Below, one piece after another: positions 27,924 through 36,534 of a DNA stretch of 64,000 nucleotides. How positions within the stretch are numbered: the stretch's first letter is position 1; every line of letters starts with the position of its first letter. Both the position numbers and the translations under genes were made by a program. Below the pieces are notes generated by a model. That model saw only the letters and a program-made list of their open reading frames with translations. It ran no database searches and was not told the DNA's origin. Source of the stretch: JANSYL01 sp963921255 (GTDB taxonomy: Bacteria; Pseudomonadota; Alphaproteobacteria; Rhodobacterales; Rhodobacteraceae); NCBI GenBank assembly GCA_963921255.3, contig CAWUEW020000003.1, positions 682,001 to 746,000 of the forward strand, given 5' to 3'.

Positions 27924-27991
27924 TTTCGCGCGTATAATTTCCTAGCAGGAGGATCCGGCGACGAGCACTCAGACGCCAGTTTTTTCGGTGC

Positions 27992-28912
27992 CTATGCTTC
28001 CTTAGAGGTGTTGGCGCGGACGAGCTCGATCAACCGACTGCGCAGCCAAATGTGTCCGGGATCATTTCGCATTTTGGAGTGCCAGGTAGCGATCACATCA
28101 AACTCCGGGCTTTCGAAGGGAAGTGGTTTCGCAACAACGTCAAGAGAGAGACCTCTGACCATTCCTGTGGGCACGGCGGCGACCAAATCTGTCTGCTGCA
28201 CTGCCTGCAGGGCCAGTGTAAAACTTGGCAACGAAGCTATGACCCGGCGCCGGGTGCCCATTTTCGCGAGTTCCGCATCAATTGGACCTGAAAATGATGC
28301 GGAACGCGGTGAAACTATCAAGTGATCAAGTTCGCAGAAGTGTTCGAGTGAAATGTCCTCGTTCGAACTCGGGTGGCCAGTGCGCATCAGCAGAACGAAA
28401 CGTTCGCGAAACAGCAATTGCCTTATGGCATCTTGCGCACTCATTGATGGCGTCGCAATGACGAGATCCACACTATGGTGAAGGTCGTTGCTATCACTTA
28501 ACACCGACATCGCAAATCGAATGCCAGGTGCTTCGTCAACGAGCGACTTCAGGTGGCGTAGTACGACGGCCGCAAACAAATAATCAGTCGACGCCACGGA
28601 GAAAACACGTTCCGACTTGGCCGGGTCGAACGGGGTCCGATCCCGTACGACCTGCGTTAGAATTTCAATTCCTTCTGCAAGCTGTGGCAACACTTCTTCA
28701 GCGATCGGCGTCAGTGCCATGCCGTGCGCGTTGCCAATCAGCAAGGGGTCGTCGAACGTGTCGCGCAATCTCGCTAGTTGGGCTGACATGGCAGGTTGAG
28801 AGACGCCAATCCGGCGGGCAGCCGCTGTCACCCCGCGTTCTTCTAGTAGAGCGCGAAGTGATACCAGTAGCGCCAAATCGGCACGATGAAGATCCAAATC
28901 AGTTATTCTCAT
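27992..28912 (-). CDS. LysR-family transcriptional regulator
   Basis: The 306-residue protein has the HTH GVTAAARRIGVSQPAMSAQLARLRDTF at residues 27-53 and a complete effector domain. It diverges from the secreted SnoaL-like gene at 29006. The gap carries a perfect 12-bp palindrome, TGATAATTATCA (28922-28933), just upstream of its start, which may be its operator. Its recognition helix is nearly the same as that of the 17648 regulator. Confidence 0.93.
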   Translation of the reverse strand: MRITDLDLHRADLALLVSLRALLEERGVTAAARRIGVSQPAMSAQLARLRDTFDDPLLIGNAHGMALTPIAEEVLPQLAEGIEILTQVVRDRTPFDPAKSERVFSVASTDYLFAAVVLRHLKSLVDEAPGIRFAMSVLSDSNDLHHSVDLVIATPSMSAQDAIRQLLFRERFVLLMRTGHPSSNEDISLEHFCELDHLIVSPRSASFSGPIDAELAKMGTRRRVIASLPSFTLALQAVQQTDLVAAVPTGMVRGLSLDVVAKPLPFESPEFDVIATWHSKMRNDPGHIWLRSRLIELVRANTSKEA

Positions 28913-28921
28913 AATAAGTGA

Positions 28922-28933
28922 TGATAATTATCA
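28922..28933. promoter_or_regulatory. Palindrome in the LysR/SnoaL divergent promoter
   Basis: TGATAATTATCA is perfectly self-complementary and lies 10 nt before the LysR start and about 70 nt before the divergent gene. Position and AT-rich symmetry fit a LysR-type (T-n-A) binding box. No second copy is obvious. Confidence 0.4.
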
Positions 28934-29005
28934 ATTATCCTCGGCGTGCGGCATGGTCAATGGATCGGCGGGAGGTCCGCCGCGATACAAATGGAGATTA
29001 AGGAA

Positions 29006-29458
29006 ATGAAGAGCATTCGTGTTGCTGCGACTGCGGTCACCCTTGGAACGACGCTTATTGCAGCGCCGCTCTTCGCTGACGCTGATTACGCCAGCATCGT
29101 CGAAGAATACATCGAAGTGGTCGTGAACGGACGTGAATATGACCGCATCGACGAGTTCGTTGCGGAGGATTTGATCCAGCGAAATCCGCAACTGCCGAAC
29201 GGCCGGGAACCCCTTCGGGATTTTTGGACTGAGTTCATGGGAAGCCAACCAGAAGCCCGATTCAACGTTGTTCGCATCATCTCGGAAGGTGCCTATGTGG
29301 TCAAACACAGCCTGTTTCAAAGCACGCCCCAGGATCGCGGTGTCGCGGTTGTGGATATCTTTCGTTTAGAGGACGGCTTGATCGTAGAGCACTGGGATGT
29401 GGTGCAACCGGTGCCTGAAACTACCGTCAACGGAAATCATCCGGTACTTCAGGATTGA
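29006..29458 (+). CDS. Secreted SnoaL-like (NTF2-superfamily) protein
   Basis: ATG 29006 has AAGGA upstream and starts a signal peptide (MKSIRVAATAVTLGTTLIAAPLFA). The mature protein of about 126 residues follows the SnoaL pattern: YIEVVVNGREYDRIDEFVAEDLIQRNPQLPNGREPLRDFW, then VVKHSLFQSTP, VVDIFRLEDGLIVEHWDVVQPVPE. The last segment, with HWDVxQP, is the hallmark of SnoaL-like polyketide-cyclase-type domains. It is periplasmic and probably controlled by the divergent LysR protein. Confidence 0.88.
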   Translation: MKSIRVAATAVTLGTTLIAAPLFADADYASIVEEYIEVVVNGREYDRIDEFVAEDLIQRNPQLPNGREPLRDFWTEFMGSQPEARFNVVRIISEGAYVVKHSLFQSTPQDRGVAVVDIFRLEDGLIVEHWDVVQPVPETTVNGNHPVLQD

Positions 29459-30104
29459 CCAACTCGTTGGTGCCAACGAGGCGTCAACGGCCGCACTTCG
29501 TATGTGGTTCATGGGGATTTGCCGCCACGAACTGAAGCCTCGGCGTGTGTTCGGTGTTCGAGCTCGATCCGATGTGTCGAAAACTTTGGATGGTGCAGCA
29601 ATTCCATGCGCCAATAGGGTTCAAGCAACCCAATCACAGATAGGGCTCAGTTACCGCCGCGCCGAGGAACCACGAACTGCGTCGGCCTCATGGTCATCCG
29701 GTAGGAGCGCCAAGCTCGGGAAAATGAATAGGCATTTGAGCTATTGAGCCGGTCGTGTGAGTCGTTGGACCATGTCGCTGTGCATGGGGCATCGCTCCTC
29801 ATCGCCCCCACTTCCTTGCGTCGCGTTGGCGGCGTGAGGGTTGGCGGTGCCCCATGCCACAGCAGCTAGCGCGGCTGATCCCCGCGTGTACCTTCTACTG
29901 AATTGGCCCCGCTTCGGCGGGGTCTTTTTTAGGTTCGAGGCTCTCATTGGTCGCAACAGGTGCTGGTGCGACCGGAAAGATCTGACTGAGATGCACTAAC
30001 ATCTCCTAAAGAATGGTGACTTCGCCATCTCAACGTTTACACAGTTGGCCTCAGACGCTGTGTTATCGCCCCCAACGCCCGCATTTCTAAACGGCCCAAA
30101 ATCA
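29459..30104. other. Gap holding an orphan hairpin and terminator; possible small RNA
   Basis: No gene is supported. A perfect 10-bp inverted repeat, GCATGGGGCA (29782-29791) and TGCCCCATGC (29848-29857), is followed 48 nt later by a textbook terminator at 29905-29930. No ORF lies directly before the terminator on the plus strand, so the unit may be a small structured transcript of about 150-200 nt. Confidence 0.35.
29905..29930 (+). terminator. Rho-independent terminator
   Basis: A CCCCGC stem, TTCG tetraloop and GCGGGG stem (29907-29922) precede TCTTTTTT. This is the strongest terminator in the window. The nearest plus-strand gene ends 446 nt upstream, so it may end a non-coding transcript. 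Confidence 0.85.
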
Positions 30105-30266
30105 TTAGTGGTACGAGCCGTCGGTCCAACTCGCCGTTCCAAACCCCGCAAGGTCGTCAGCTGTTTGAGGTGAACCGGAAAGTGCAAATCCAAACCTCCA
30201 GATCGAACGCAAATTCGCACTAAGGGCGAGTCGAACCACCTCTTCGGCCTTTTTTTCGTCATCCAT
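30105..30266 (-). pseudogene. Truncated ECF sigma-factor N-terminus
   Basis: From ATG 30266 the frame reads MDDEKKAEEVVRLALSANL, then RSIWRFGFALSGSPQTADDLA. This matches the region 2 start of ECF sigma factors (LxRLWRFAxxLTGxxxxAEDLxQ). The frame then drifts into unrelated residues and stops. Regions 2.3 to 4 are missing. Confidence 0.5.
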
Positions 30267-30353
30267 CGAATAATTTCGCCGCCCCAAGTGTTTTCTCAGA
30301 GAGCTTCGCAACGACCAACGCGGCTCGACCACAGTTACCTATTGGAGAACACA

Positions 30354-30938
30354 ATGAAACACGTATTTTTTGCTGCAGCCTTGGCTGCCTTGGTCGCACC
30401 GCCGTCCCATGCTGATACCTGGGAGCTGGATGCTGAACACTCTCGTCTCGCATTTGCGTCGATCAAGAACGACTACATTGGTGAGGTGCATACATTTGAG
30501 AACCTATCGGGCACGGTTTCCGAAGACGGCGTAGCTGAGATCGAGATTGATCTCGCGTCGATCGAGACCACGATCGACATTCGCAACGAGCGAATGATTG
30601 AGCATGTCTTCAATATGATACCAGCCGCGCGCCTAACAGCCGAGTTGGACATGAGCTTCGCCGACGATCTGAACATCGGTGAGATGACGACGACCGAAGT
30701 ATTCGCAGTGCTGTCGTTCGTAGGGGTCGAGCTTGATGTTGAAACCACGATGGTAGTCATCCGGCTCACCGAAGATCGTGTCTTGGCAATGTCGAACGAC
30801 ATGGCTTTTGTCGAGACCGACTTGGCGGGAGTCGATGCCGGCATCGACGTCCTCAAAGACTTGGCAAGTCTCGATTCTATCGCTCGCGCAGTTCCCGTGA
30901 CGGCGAGATTTGTCTTTGATGCACGCGTCAACGAATGA
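30354..30938 (+). CDS. YceI-family periplasmic protein
   Basis: ATG 30354 has TTGGAGA 9 nt upstream and begins a signal peptide (MKHVFFAAALAALVAPPSHA). The mature part shows the YceI lipocalin-like pattern: WELDAEHSRLAFASIKNDYIGEVHTFENLSGTVSEDGVAEIEIDLASIETTIDIRNERMIEHVF. YceI proteins bind long apolar molecules such as isoprenoids in the periplasm. A truncated sigma-factor fragment sits upstream in the opposite direction. The gene seems intact at 194 residues. Confidence 0.9.
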   Translation: MKHVFFAAALAALVAPPSHADTWELDAEHSRLAFASIKNDYIGEVHTFENLSGTVSEDGVAEIEIDLASIETTIDIRNERMIEHVFNMIPAARLTAELDMSFADDLNIGEMTTTEVFAVLSFVGVELDVETTMVVIRLTEDRVLAMSNDMAFVETDLAGVDAGIDVLKDLASLDSIARAVPVTARFVFDARVNE

Positions 30939-30963
30939 ACTTCGCAAGAGTTACCTAGCTACG

Positions 30964-31006
30964 CGGTTCGAGGGCCATTCGCGATCAGCTATGCGCCCTC
31001 GAGCCG
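30964..31006 (+). terminator. Hairpin after the yceI-like gene
   Basis: CGGTTCGAGGGC (30964-30975) pairs with GCCCTCGAGCCG (30995-31006) over 12 bp with one G-T pair and a 19-nt loop, 25 nt past the stop. There is no T-run, so it may be a bidirectional or Rho-assisted end between convergent genes. Confidence 0.4.
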
Positions 31007-31132
31007 CTGACGAAGCCAAGTGGCCCTTTGGGGCAAATTCGTAACCGCACTGTTGGCTTCGCAGTGGCGCACAAGAGCGCTATAGGGCGTAAGCCCAGAT
31101 CATTGTTTGAAGCGCTTCAACGATCGTTTGGA

Positions 31133-31587
31133 TTAGTCGTCTGTGCGTTGTTGGTTGACGCCCTTGTCGAGATCGAACGCCAGCCATTTGACTTTGCAGC
31201 TTGCTATCTTGGTATCGCCCCAAGTCGTAAAGACGATGTCAAAGCCGTCCGCCGAAACGTTCTCTTCGACCAGATTGAAACGCAGATTGTGTCCTTGGGA
31301 ACTGTCCAACGAGGTAACGCAAAGAAGAACGGCGGGCGGCGCAGCGAAGATGTTATCAAACAGAACTTTATGTTTTACCGAACGTTCCCGTCACCTTCCC
31401 ACATGTAACCAGACGGATCGACATGCCTGAAAAGCAACACATTCCCGCTGGCAAAGACAGCTGTGTCTTTCGGCGCTGCATTATTCTCGGGCGCTCTATC
31501 CTTTGAGATTGGAACAAATGTGTGATCGGAGTTCGGGTCAGCGTCAATGTCGGCAACTTTTGGTGTAGGTATTGGCAGACTTTTCAC
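31133..31587 (-). pseudogene. H-type lectin domain protein, single-base frameshift
   Basis: The gene starts with GTG 31587, which overlaps the stop of the Hint gene upstream (GTGA) and has GGAGG 7 nt before it. The first frame gives a short linker and GNVLLFRHVDPSGYMWEGDG, then breaks at a G3 run (31387-31389). The next frame continues RSVKHKVLFDN, IFAAPPAVLLCVTSLD, NLRFNLVEENVSADGFDIVF and TTWGDTKIASCKVKWLAF to a TAA at 31133. The second part is a typical H-type lectin domain (VxxSLxxLD...AENVTxxGFDIVFRTWGDTRI). One added G restores a protein of about 151 residues. Such lectins bind GalNAc-like sugars. Its coupling to a Hint gene links carbohydrate binding to this island. Confidence 0.7.
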
Positions 31588-32657
31588 GTCGTCCTCCGCT
31601 TCAGCTTGTAGTTGGGATGGGTCGCGGTGTGAAACTTTCGGTTTTGAAGTTGGTTGAAGTATCGATAGTTCACGTTTGCGGGCGCAAACCAACCAAAAGG
31701 AGCCCAGATTTGGCAGTCTTGCTCCATACGAACCGAATAGAAGTACCTTCGCCGGCACACTTCGATTTCGTCCGCGGCACCGTTTTCCACCAACTCGAAA
31801 GCAAAGCTCTCGTTCGCGACGTTTCGGGCGTGTCGATCTGATAACCACAGAAACTGAAAAGCAGATAAGGCAGCGCCACTGCGGCCGCGCAACCTTACGA
31901 TTGGTCGCCGTGGAGCGCTCGCATAGTCGAGAACGCACACCTCTTTCACCGCAAGAAACCCCTGGTCAAAAGTCAGGATTTCTTCGCCGGGCACAAGGGA
32001 GTCGAGCCTGCACGAACCGTGCGGAGTGATGACCGATAGGCGTCCTTCAAGGCCGCCAAAAGCGCAACCAGGATCGAGCGTGAATTGCGAGCGGCCCAAG
32101 GCGACGCCAACTGAGCCCTCGGCCACACTGATTGGTGAGAGTGCCGCGGAGCTGTTCGCGCACTCAAAGTCCTCCGCCAACCTAAATTCCGTTAGTAGAA
32201 TAGACTCTTTTCGATGCAATAAGCCTCTGACTTTCTGTCGGCCAACTTCGGTTTGCGGAACAACTACCAAGTCAGATCCGGACGAATGTGCGAGAACCGC
32301 AACCGTAACTTTGCAACCAGCGCCTTCCACTCTGGCCTCGAAAACGACCCTTGCTCGGGCGTGTCTTGCCGTGTGGCCGGTGACAGGCAGAGGACCGAAA
32401 AAGGTCGGCACGCAATTGTCTATACGAAAACGAACCTCTCGTTCTACAGCTCCTTGCACGACTTCGATGTATTGGCCGTTCAGATCAGATGACTGAGGGT
32501 GTTCTGCATGGATGTAAGGCTCACCCGCAAGGCGTGTTGCGAGGGCGCCGGAGACTTCGCAATCAGTAAAGGCATCTAGCCAGTACCCGAGGCAAGAATG
32601 CGTCGCCTCAAGAGCCCCTGGACAGGTAGCATCCGATGCCTGTGCGCGATAGTTCAA
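31584..32657 (-). CDS. Hint-domain protein
   Basis: The frame of 357 residues opens at a TTG (32657); the true start is uncertain because no ATG with a ribosome-binding site is near. Residues of about 205-245 begin a Hedgehog/intein (Hint_2) domain: LDPGCAFGGLEGRLSVITPHGSCRLDSLVPGEEILTFDQGFLAVKEV, where the Cys and the V-G/P-G-E-x-x-L-T turn are characteristic. The domain continues to about 340. The N-terminal 200 residues (EPYIHAEHPQSS..., PVTGHTARHARARVVFEARV) have no family I recognise. Hint domains can cleave a peptide bond at their Cys. The gene is coupled to the downstream H-type lectin. Confidence 0.75.
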   Translation of the reverse strand: MNYRAQASDATCPGALEATHSCLGYWLDAFTDCEVSGALATRLAGEPYIHAEHPQSSDLNGQYIEVVQGAVEREVRFRIDNCVPTFFGPLPVTGHTARHARARVVFEARVEGAGCKVTVAVLAHSSGSDLVVVPQTEVGRQKVRGLLHRKESILLTEFRLAEDFECANSSAALSPISVAEGSVGVALGRSQFTLDPGCAFGGLEGRLSVITPHGSCRLDSLVPGEEILTFDQGFLAVKEVCVLDYASAPRRPIVRLRGRSGAALSAFQFLWLSDRHARNVANESFAFELVENGAADEIEVCRRRYFYSVRMEQDCQIWAPFGWFAPANVNYRYFNQLQNRKFHTATHPNYKLKRRTT

Positions 32658-32977
32658 GTCTTGCGCGCCACTTCAATGCAACTACACAAGGGGTCGAAGA
32701 AAATTCCTTTGACGGTTTTGCCGGCTGCGTCGTCAAAGTGGGCTTTGGATGCCAACTCAAGGTATGTCGCTGGATTTCCCATTGGATTCCAACGTATCAG
32801 TTTACGGATTATGCATCATTTTCAAAAAAGAATATGAATTTGGGATACTCAAAAAGAGTATAGCCATCCACGCGCACGCCTTCCGTCGGGCATGCGCCGA
32901 AGGCGAAATGAAATGGCTTCAATGCCGCTCGATCGAGCGGTCACATCAACAAGGGCGGCAAGAAGCCTCGTGCTTGT
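32658..32977. other. Gap between Hint and anti-sigma genes
   Basis: No gene is evident. At 32845-32861 the hairpin ATACTC-AAAAA-GAGTAT may be an operator or weak terminator. The segment presumably contains the promoter of the Hint-lectin pair, but I cannot assign boxes with confidence. Confidence 0.35.
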
Positions 32978-33715
32978 TCAGAGCGCGTTCGCGCTCAACC
33001 TGATTTCTTCGAGCATCTCGGTGTCTTGTCGGCCAATCAGCAGGTAACCGTATCCGCCTTCCGTCCAGGTATTGGCCGCAAGCCCTCGCATGACGCTCGA
33101 GCCGAGATCGATATCGTCCGAAGGGCTAGTTTCTATTACACAAAGAGCTACAGGGCGTCCGACCTCATCCACATAAACGAGCTGTGCAATTGCGCGACCT
33201 TCAAATCCGAGCAACTGCGCGCGCCGGAATTCTAAGTGGGGCAGGTCGCTTAGGTGGTTGAGATCCACTCCAAGCGCCGCTCCTACGGATTGAATCTGCT
33301 GTTCGAGAACGGCGGGTTCCAAATTTAGGGCCGCTACGGTCTCTTCTACATAAAGCATCTGATAGACCGCCACGTGATCTGTCCACTGCTCGTCTGGTTC
33401 GTAGAAAGCCAGAGCCGTAAGCGCGGCTCCGAAGGCAATGCCCGCCACGCCAGCTGCCAACGCCCCAAACGTCCAGTCGATTCTTTCAGACGGCCTTTGA
33501 ACCGTAGGTCCAAAGGGGAACTTAGGAGCCTCCGTCAGCAAAGCGTCCATACTGGACCGCAGCGACGGTATCGAAAATGAAAGTTGGTCGATACGCTCGG
33601 AGAGCGATGAATCACGATCAATTCTCGATCGTATCGAGCGCGACTCGGCCTTGGACATCTGACCGTCCAAAAAACGGACAAGGTCTGCGTCACTCAGTTC
33701 GTTAACATGCGTCAT
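32978..33715 (-). CDS. Membrane anti-sigma factor partner of the ECF sigma gene
   Basis: The 245-residue protein starts with ATG 33715, overlapping the sigma-gene stop by 4 nt. Residues 1-75 form a soluble cytoplasmic head (VNELSDADLVRFLDGQMSKAES...) like that of anti-sigma factors. One membrane helix lies at about residues 83-104 (FGALAAGVAGIAFGAALTALAF), and a periplasmic part follows (LLGFEGRAIAQLVYVDE, VALCVIET). There is no HxxxCxxC zinc motif, so it is not a ZAS-type protein. It presumably holds the sigma factor inactive until an envelope signal arrives. Confidence 0.85.
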   Translation of the reverse strand: MTHVNELSDADLVRFLDGQMSKAESRSIRSRIDRDSSLSERIDQLSFSIPSLRSSMDALLTEAPKFPFGPTVQRPSERIDWTFGALAAGVAGIAFGAALTALAFYEPDEQWTDHVAVYQMLYVEETVAALNLEPAVLEQQIQSVGAALGVDLNHLSDLPHLEFRRAQLLGFEGRAIAQLVYVDEVGRPVALCVIETSPSDDIDLGSSVMRGLAANTWTEGGYGYLLIGRQDTEMLEEIRLSANAL

Positions 33716-34206
33716 TGCAACGCCTCATCAAAAAGGGATTTAACAATCTCGCCGTCATCGTCCAGCTGCGACTTCAGGGTCCGGCGTGCTGCCGCCAATC
33801 GGCTCATAACGGTCCCCACTGGAATGTCTAGGATTTCGGCGGCCTCACGGTACTTGAAGCCCTCGACATAAACAAGAAGCAACACCTCGCGCATTTCTGA
33901 CGATAAGTTGTTTATAGCCCCAAAGACTTCCTTGACGAACAAAGAGGTATCTTGCGGCGCGTCACCAGAAAGAGGTTCGTTGGACACGTCTGAGATCGAC
34001 ATGTGTGACCTGTACCGAGCGTTATGCCTTGCTCGATCATTCCAGATATTTCGGGTGATCGTGAATACCCAACGGTCAAGAGACGTTCCGGGCTCGAACT
34101 GATCTGCTTTCTCCAACGCTCTTAGAGCTGCTGATTGTGCTAAGTCTTCCGCGGCTTCTCGATTGCGCGTCAGGACCAGCCCATACCTCCAAATTCTGGG
34201 ATACAA
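33712..34206 (-). CDS. ECF-type RNA polymerase sigma factor
   Basis: Region 2 (YPRIWRYGLVLTRNREAAEDLAQSAALRALEK, then SLDRWVFTITRNIWNDRAR) and region 4 (SSEMREVLLLVYVEGFKYREAAEILDIPVGTVMSRLAAARRTL) are both complete, for 164 residues. The first in-frame start is a TTG at 34206. The frame is open further upstream but without ATG or GTG, so the exact start is unsure. It is coupled to the anti-sigma gene and diverges from the LuxR-like gene at 34565. It may direct expression of the surrounding Hint/lectin genes. Confidence 0.88.
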   Translation of the reverse strand: MYPRIWRYGLVLTRNREAAEDLAQSAALRALEKADQFEPGTSLDRWVFTITRNIWNDRARHNARYRSHMSISDVSNEPLSGDAPQDTSLFVKEVFGAINNLSSEMREVLLLVYVEGFKYREAAEILDIPVGTVMSRLAAARRTLKSQLDDDGEIVKSLFDEALQ

Positions 34207-34564
34207 TTCGGGCAGACCCTCCCGAACTCCGTCAGCCGGAAGATTTTTTTTGCGGAAGATATGAATTTTTTGCCCCTCAAGATCGTTAGTTCAGTGAGTG
34301 GCCCAAACGGAGGCCTCACCGAGAGGCAAAATGGAACGTCACAGCAAAGAAGAACTTACGATACTAGGTCCACTCGCCAGATGCCTAACCTAATTCAATC
34401 GTACCCGATTGACATAGGTAAAAGTGATAATTTCCGTCCGCTCCGTCATACGCGCCGGCGGAAGGCGTTCGAGCAAGCATTCTAGATATCTGATTTTACT
34501 ATTTTTTTTGGCCGCTGGTGGTGAGCCAATTCTACAGACTTGGATACAGAAAACGGCAAGACAG
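34207..34564. other. Divergent control region between ECF sigma and LuxR-like genes
   Basis: This 358-bp gap separates two divergent regulators and must hold both promoters. It is AT-rich in its last 100 bp (runs of T near 34490-34510). I see no ORF and cannot place a promoter confidently. Confidence 0.35.
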
Positions 34565-35548
34565 ATGACGTCATTCAGATCGCAACCCCATATCGCTGAG
34601 TTTCAGCTTGATGCTCAACTGCGTCCGGTTGGTGGCTTAGCGGACGTTTTTGAGCTGTTTGGCTTCAATGCCCGGCCACGTGGTGATGCGATACGTGACC
34701 TCGTCGAGCTGCGCATGAGCGAAGGCTGGACAGGCCCCGAGGAGGCCGTGTGCGGGTACGATGGTGTTGCGTTCCGAACCAACGCCTTGATGCACAGCAG
34801 TGTGGGGCAATACGTGCTGTTTAACGCGTTTGGGGATGTCATCTATTGCCGCCATCTAAAGGCTGGAGACGGAAACCTTACACGGGTCGTCTGCGAGCGG
34901 AGCAACAATCGCGCCAACCTGGATCGGTTTGCTCACGAAGAACCCTCGGAAGTTGCCGCACAGGCGTTCTTGTCGGCTTTGGTGGCGAACGACGACTTTG
35001 AGAGTCATTTGATCAACGGAGGCTCCCCCGACATCGCGCTTGGTGCAGTGTCCTTCCTAATGCTGGAGAACGGCCGCTTCCTCGCTAGCATCGGAGGATC
35101 CACACTGTTCGACGATGGCGAAGCACCGAGCCACTTTGATGATCTGGGCTTCGACCTGGCAGAGCTCCGCGAGAAGCTACAGGGCAACCGCCGGGCGTTC
35201 CTCGCGCACCGTACGTCTCACGGCAGTCTCTCCGCGATTGACGCGTTCAAGATTCAATTGAGCGATCGCATGACGAACGTAATTGTTCTGCGGTTCCTGA
35301 ACCTCTCAGAGCTTCTGACCGCCGAGAAGGTAAGAGCAAAGTATCCTCAGATGACAGATCGCGAAGCGCAGGTGGTTGCCTCGCTCGCGCTCGGGAACAC
35401 CATAAAGGGCGCTGCAAGTGACATGAACAGGTCCCCGGGAACACTCTCAATACAGGCACGAAATGCCGTCCTAAAGAGCGAAAGTGACACCCTACAGGCG
35501 CTCTTGCCGGAAGTGCTTTTGCACTCGCTTGTCGTCGGTCACAGATGA
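34565..35548 (+). CDS. LuxR-type HTH regulator with unrecognised N-terminal domain (copy A)
   Basis: The 327-residue protein starts at ATG 34565 by alignment with its paralogues. The C-terminal LuxR-like HTH lies at about residues 262-310: MTDREAQVVASLALGNTIKGAASDMNRSPGTLSIQARNAVLK. The N-terminal part begins IAEFQLDAQLRPVGGLADVFELFGF, perhaps a PAS-like sensor, and contains WTGPEEAVCGYDGVAFRTNAL and VGQYVLFNAFGDVIYCRHLKAG. The spacing between DREAQVVASLA and the recognition helix fits LuxR proteins, but the helix itself is atypical. Nucleotides 34685-35478 appear identical to 56843-57636 (inverted). It stands upstream of Hint genes. Confidence 0.8.
   Translation: MTSFRSQPHIAEFQLDAQLRPVGGLADVFELFGFNARPRGDAIRDLVELRMSEGWTGPEEAVCGYDGVAFRTNALMHSSVGQYVLFNAFGDVIYCRHLKAGDGNLTRVVCERSNNRANLDRFAHEEPSEVAAQAFLSALVANDDFESHLINGGSPDIALGAVSFLMLENGRFLASIGGSTLFDDGEAPSHFDDLGFDLAELREKLQGNRRAFLAHRTSHGSLSAIDAFKIQLSDRMTNVIVLRFLNLSELLTAEKVRAKYPQMTDREAQVVASLALGNTIKGAASDMNRSPGTLSIQARNAVLKSESDTLQALLPEVLLHSLVVGHR
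34685..35478 (+). repeat. 794-bp duplicated segment (inverted partner at 56843-57636)
   Basis: The encoded proteins, and the unused frames, are the same across this block in the two LuxR-like genes, and the nucleotide lines I compared match. Identity falls off abruptly at both ends while the genes continue with about 80-85% similarity. This pattern indicates recent gene conversion rather than simple duplication. Confidence 0.85.
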
Positions 35549-35738
35549 ATAGAAAAAACAAAGATCAATTTTTAGCATATGCGAAATAGATAAAAATATC
35601 GTTTATTTTGCAAATGCAGAAAACGCTTAGAGTGCAACCATGTGTTCTTCTGCGCCCAAGCAGAAAAGCAATAAATAGAAACCCAACTGAAGGCAGATTT
35701 GCTCTACTTCGAATGGTTCACCTTAAGGAGCGCCGGTC

Positions 35739-36245
35739 ATGAGCTCTCAATACCCTGTGGGTCAGCTGCATGCCACTGAGATTGAAAACATGAAACATCA
35801 ATGGGGTGTTACCGGCGCTACCGAGGTTATGGGGCGCCGCGGTATCCTTTTGCTTTGTGATCTTCTGGTCGGCGATGAGGTCCTTACGCGGAACTTTGGA
35901 TTTCAAAAGGTCCTTTCTCTTAAGGCTCGGTTGCACGCATTCTCAGCCGGGTCGCACGAGCTATTCCGTGCGTCCGCTGCGGATGCAGGGCCTGGTTTTG
36001 GTTATGTTTTTAAGGATCAATTTGTTGCATTGCGCGCACAAGAGGCCGATGAATCCGACCTGATCGTCAATAAGGCCGGGGAGATCCGCCACGAACGTGT
36101 TGAGGTCGTGGAGGATCATGCGCCGCAAGCGCTGCTCTACACGCTTTCGCTGGTTAAGCCAGATTTTGTATGGTCAACTTTTGGGCACTTTGCTTGCCGT
36201 GAGCGGAATGCTGAGTTGCACGATCTAGCGGCTCTGGGTGGCTGA
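35739..36245 (+). CDS. Small Hint-domain-like protein
   Basis: The 168-residue protein starts at ATG 35739 with AAGGAG 10 nt upstream. The segment MGRRGILLLCDLLVGDEVLTRNFGFQKVLSLKARLHAF matches the Hint_2 core (V-x-D-L-x-V-G-D-x-V-L-T-x-D-x-G), but the leading catalytic Cys is absent. The rest (FKDQFVALRAQEADESDLIVNKAGEIRHERVEVVEDHAPQALLYTLSL) follows Hint block order. It may be a non-cleaving partner or a degenerate copy. It lies between a LuxR-like gene and the large RTX/Hint gene. Confidence 0.65.
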   Translation: MSSQYPVGQLHATEIENMKHQWGVTGATEVMGRRGILLLCDLLVGDEVLTRNFGFQKVLSLKARLHAFSAGSHELFRASAADAGPGFGYVFKDQFVALRAQEADESDLIVNKAGEIRHERVEVVEDHAPQALLYTLSLVKPDFVWSTFGHFACRERNAELHDLAALGG

Positions 36246-36534
36246 CAAGCGCTTTGCTACTTCGGTGAAGGCCCGCACGGACTGGCACTGCAATTTCGTA
36301 GACGAGGCACCGGTATTTTTTACCCCGATCGATACCTTGGCTGAAACCTCTATTTTTTGGCCAAAACTCAACGCGTTCGCCTTTTTCAATTTTCGATGTG
36401 AAGTTGTATTCGTTGCGGGCGAATAGGATCAGCCTTCATTTAACGAATATCTTCCAAATTGGATAAAAAGATATCAATTTTCTTTAGGAATCTTCCTTAT
36501 ATAAAGACTGTGGATAAATTTCCATATTGCGTTT

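Noticed and set aside
31028..31408. A 126-codon plus-strand frame
   Set aside because: It is antisense to the H-type lectin sequence, which has a clear family signature on the minus strand.
34424..34564. N-terminal extension of LuxR-like copy A
   Set aside because: Paralogues start at the position matching 34565, and the extension is a T-rich, unrelated hydrophobic run.
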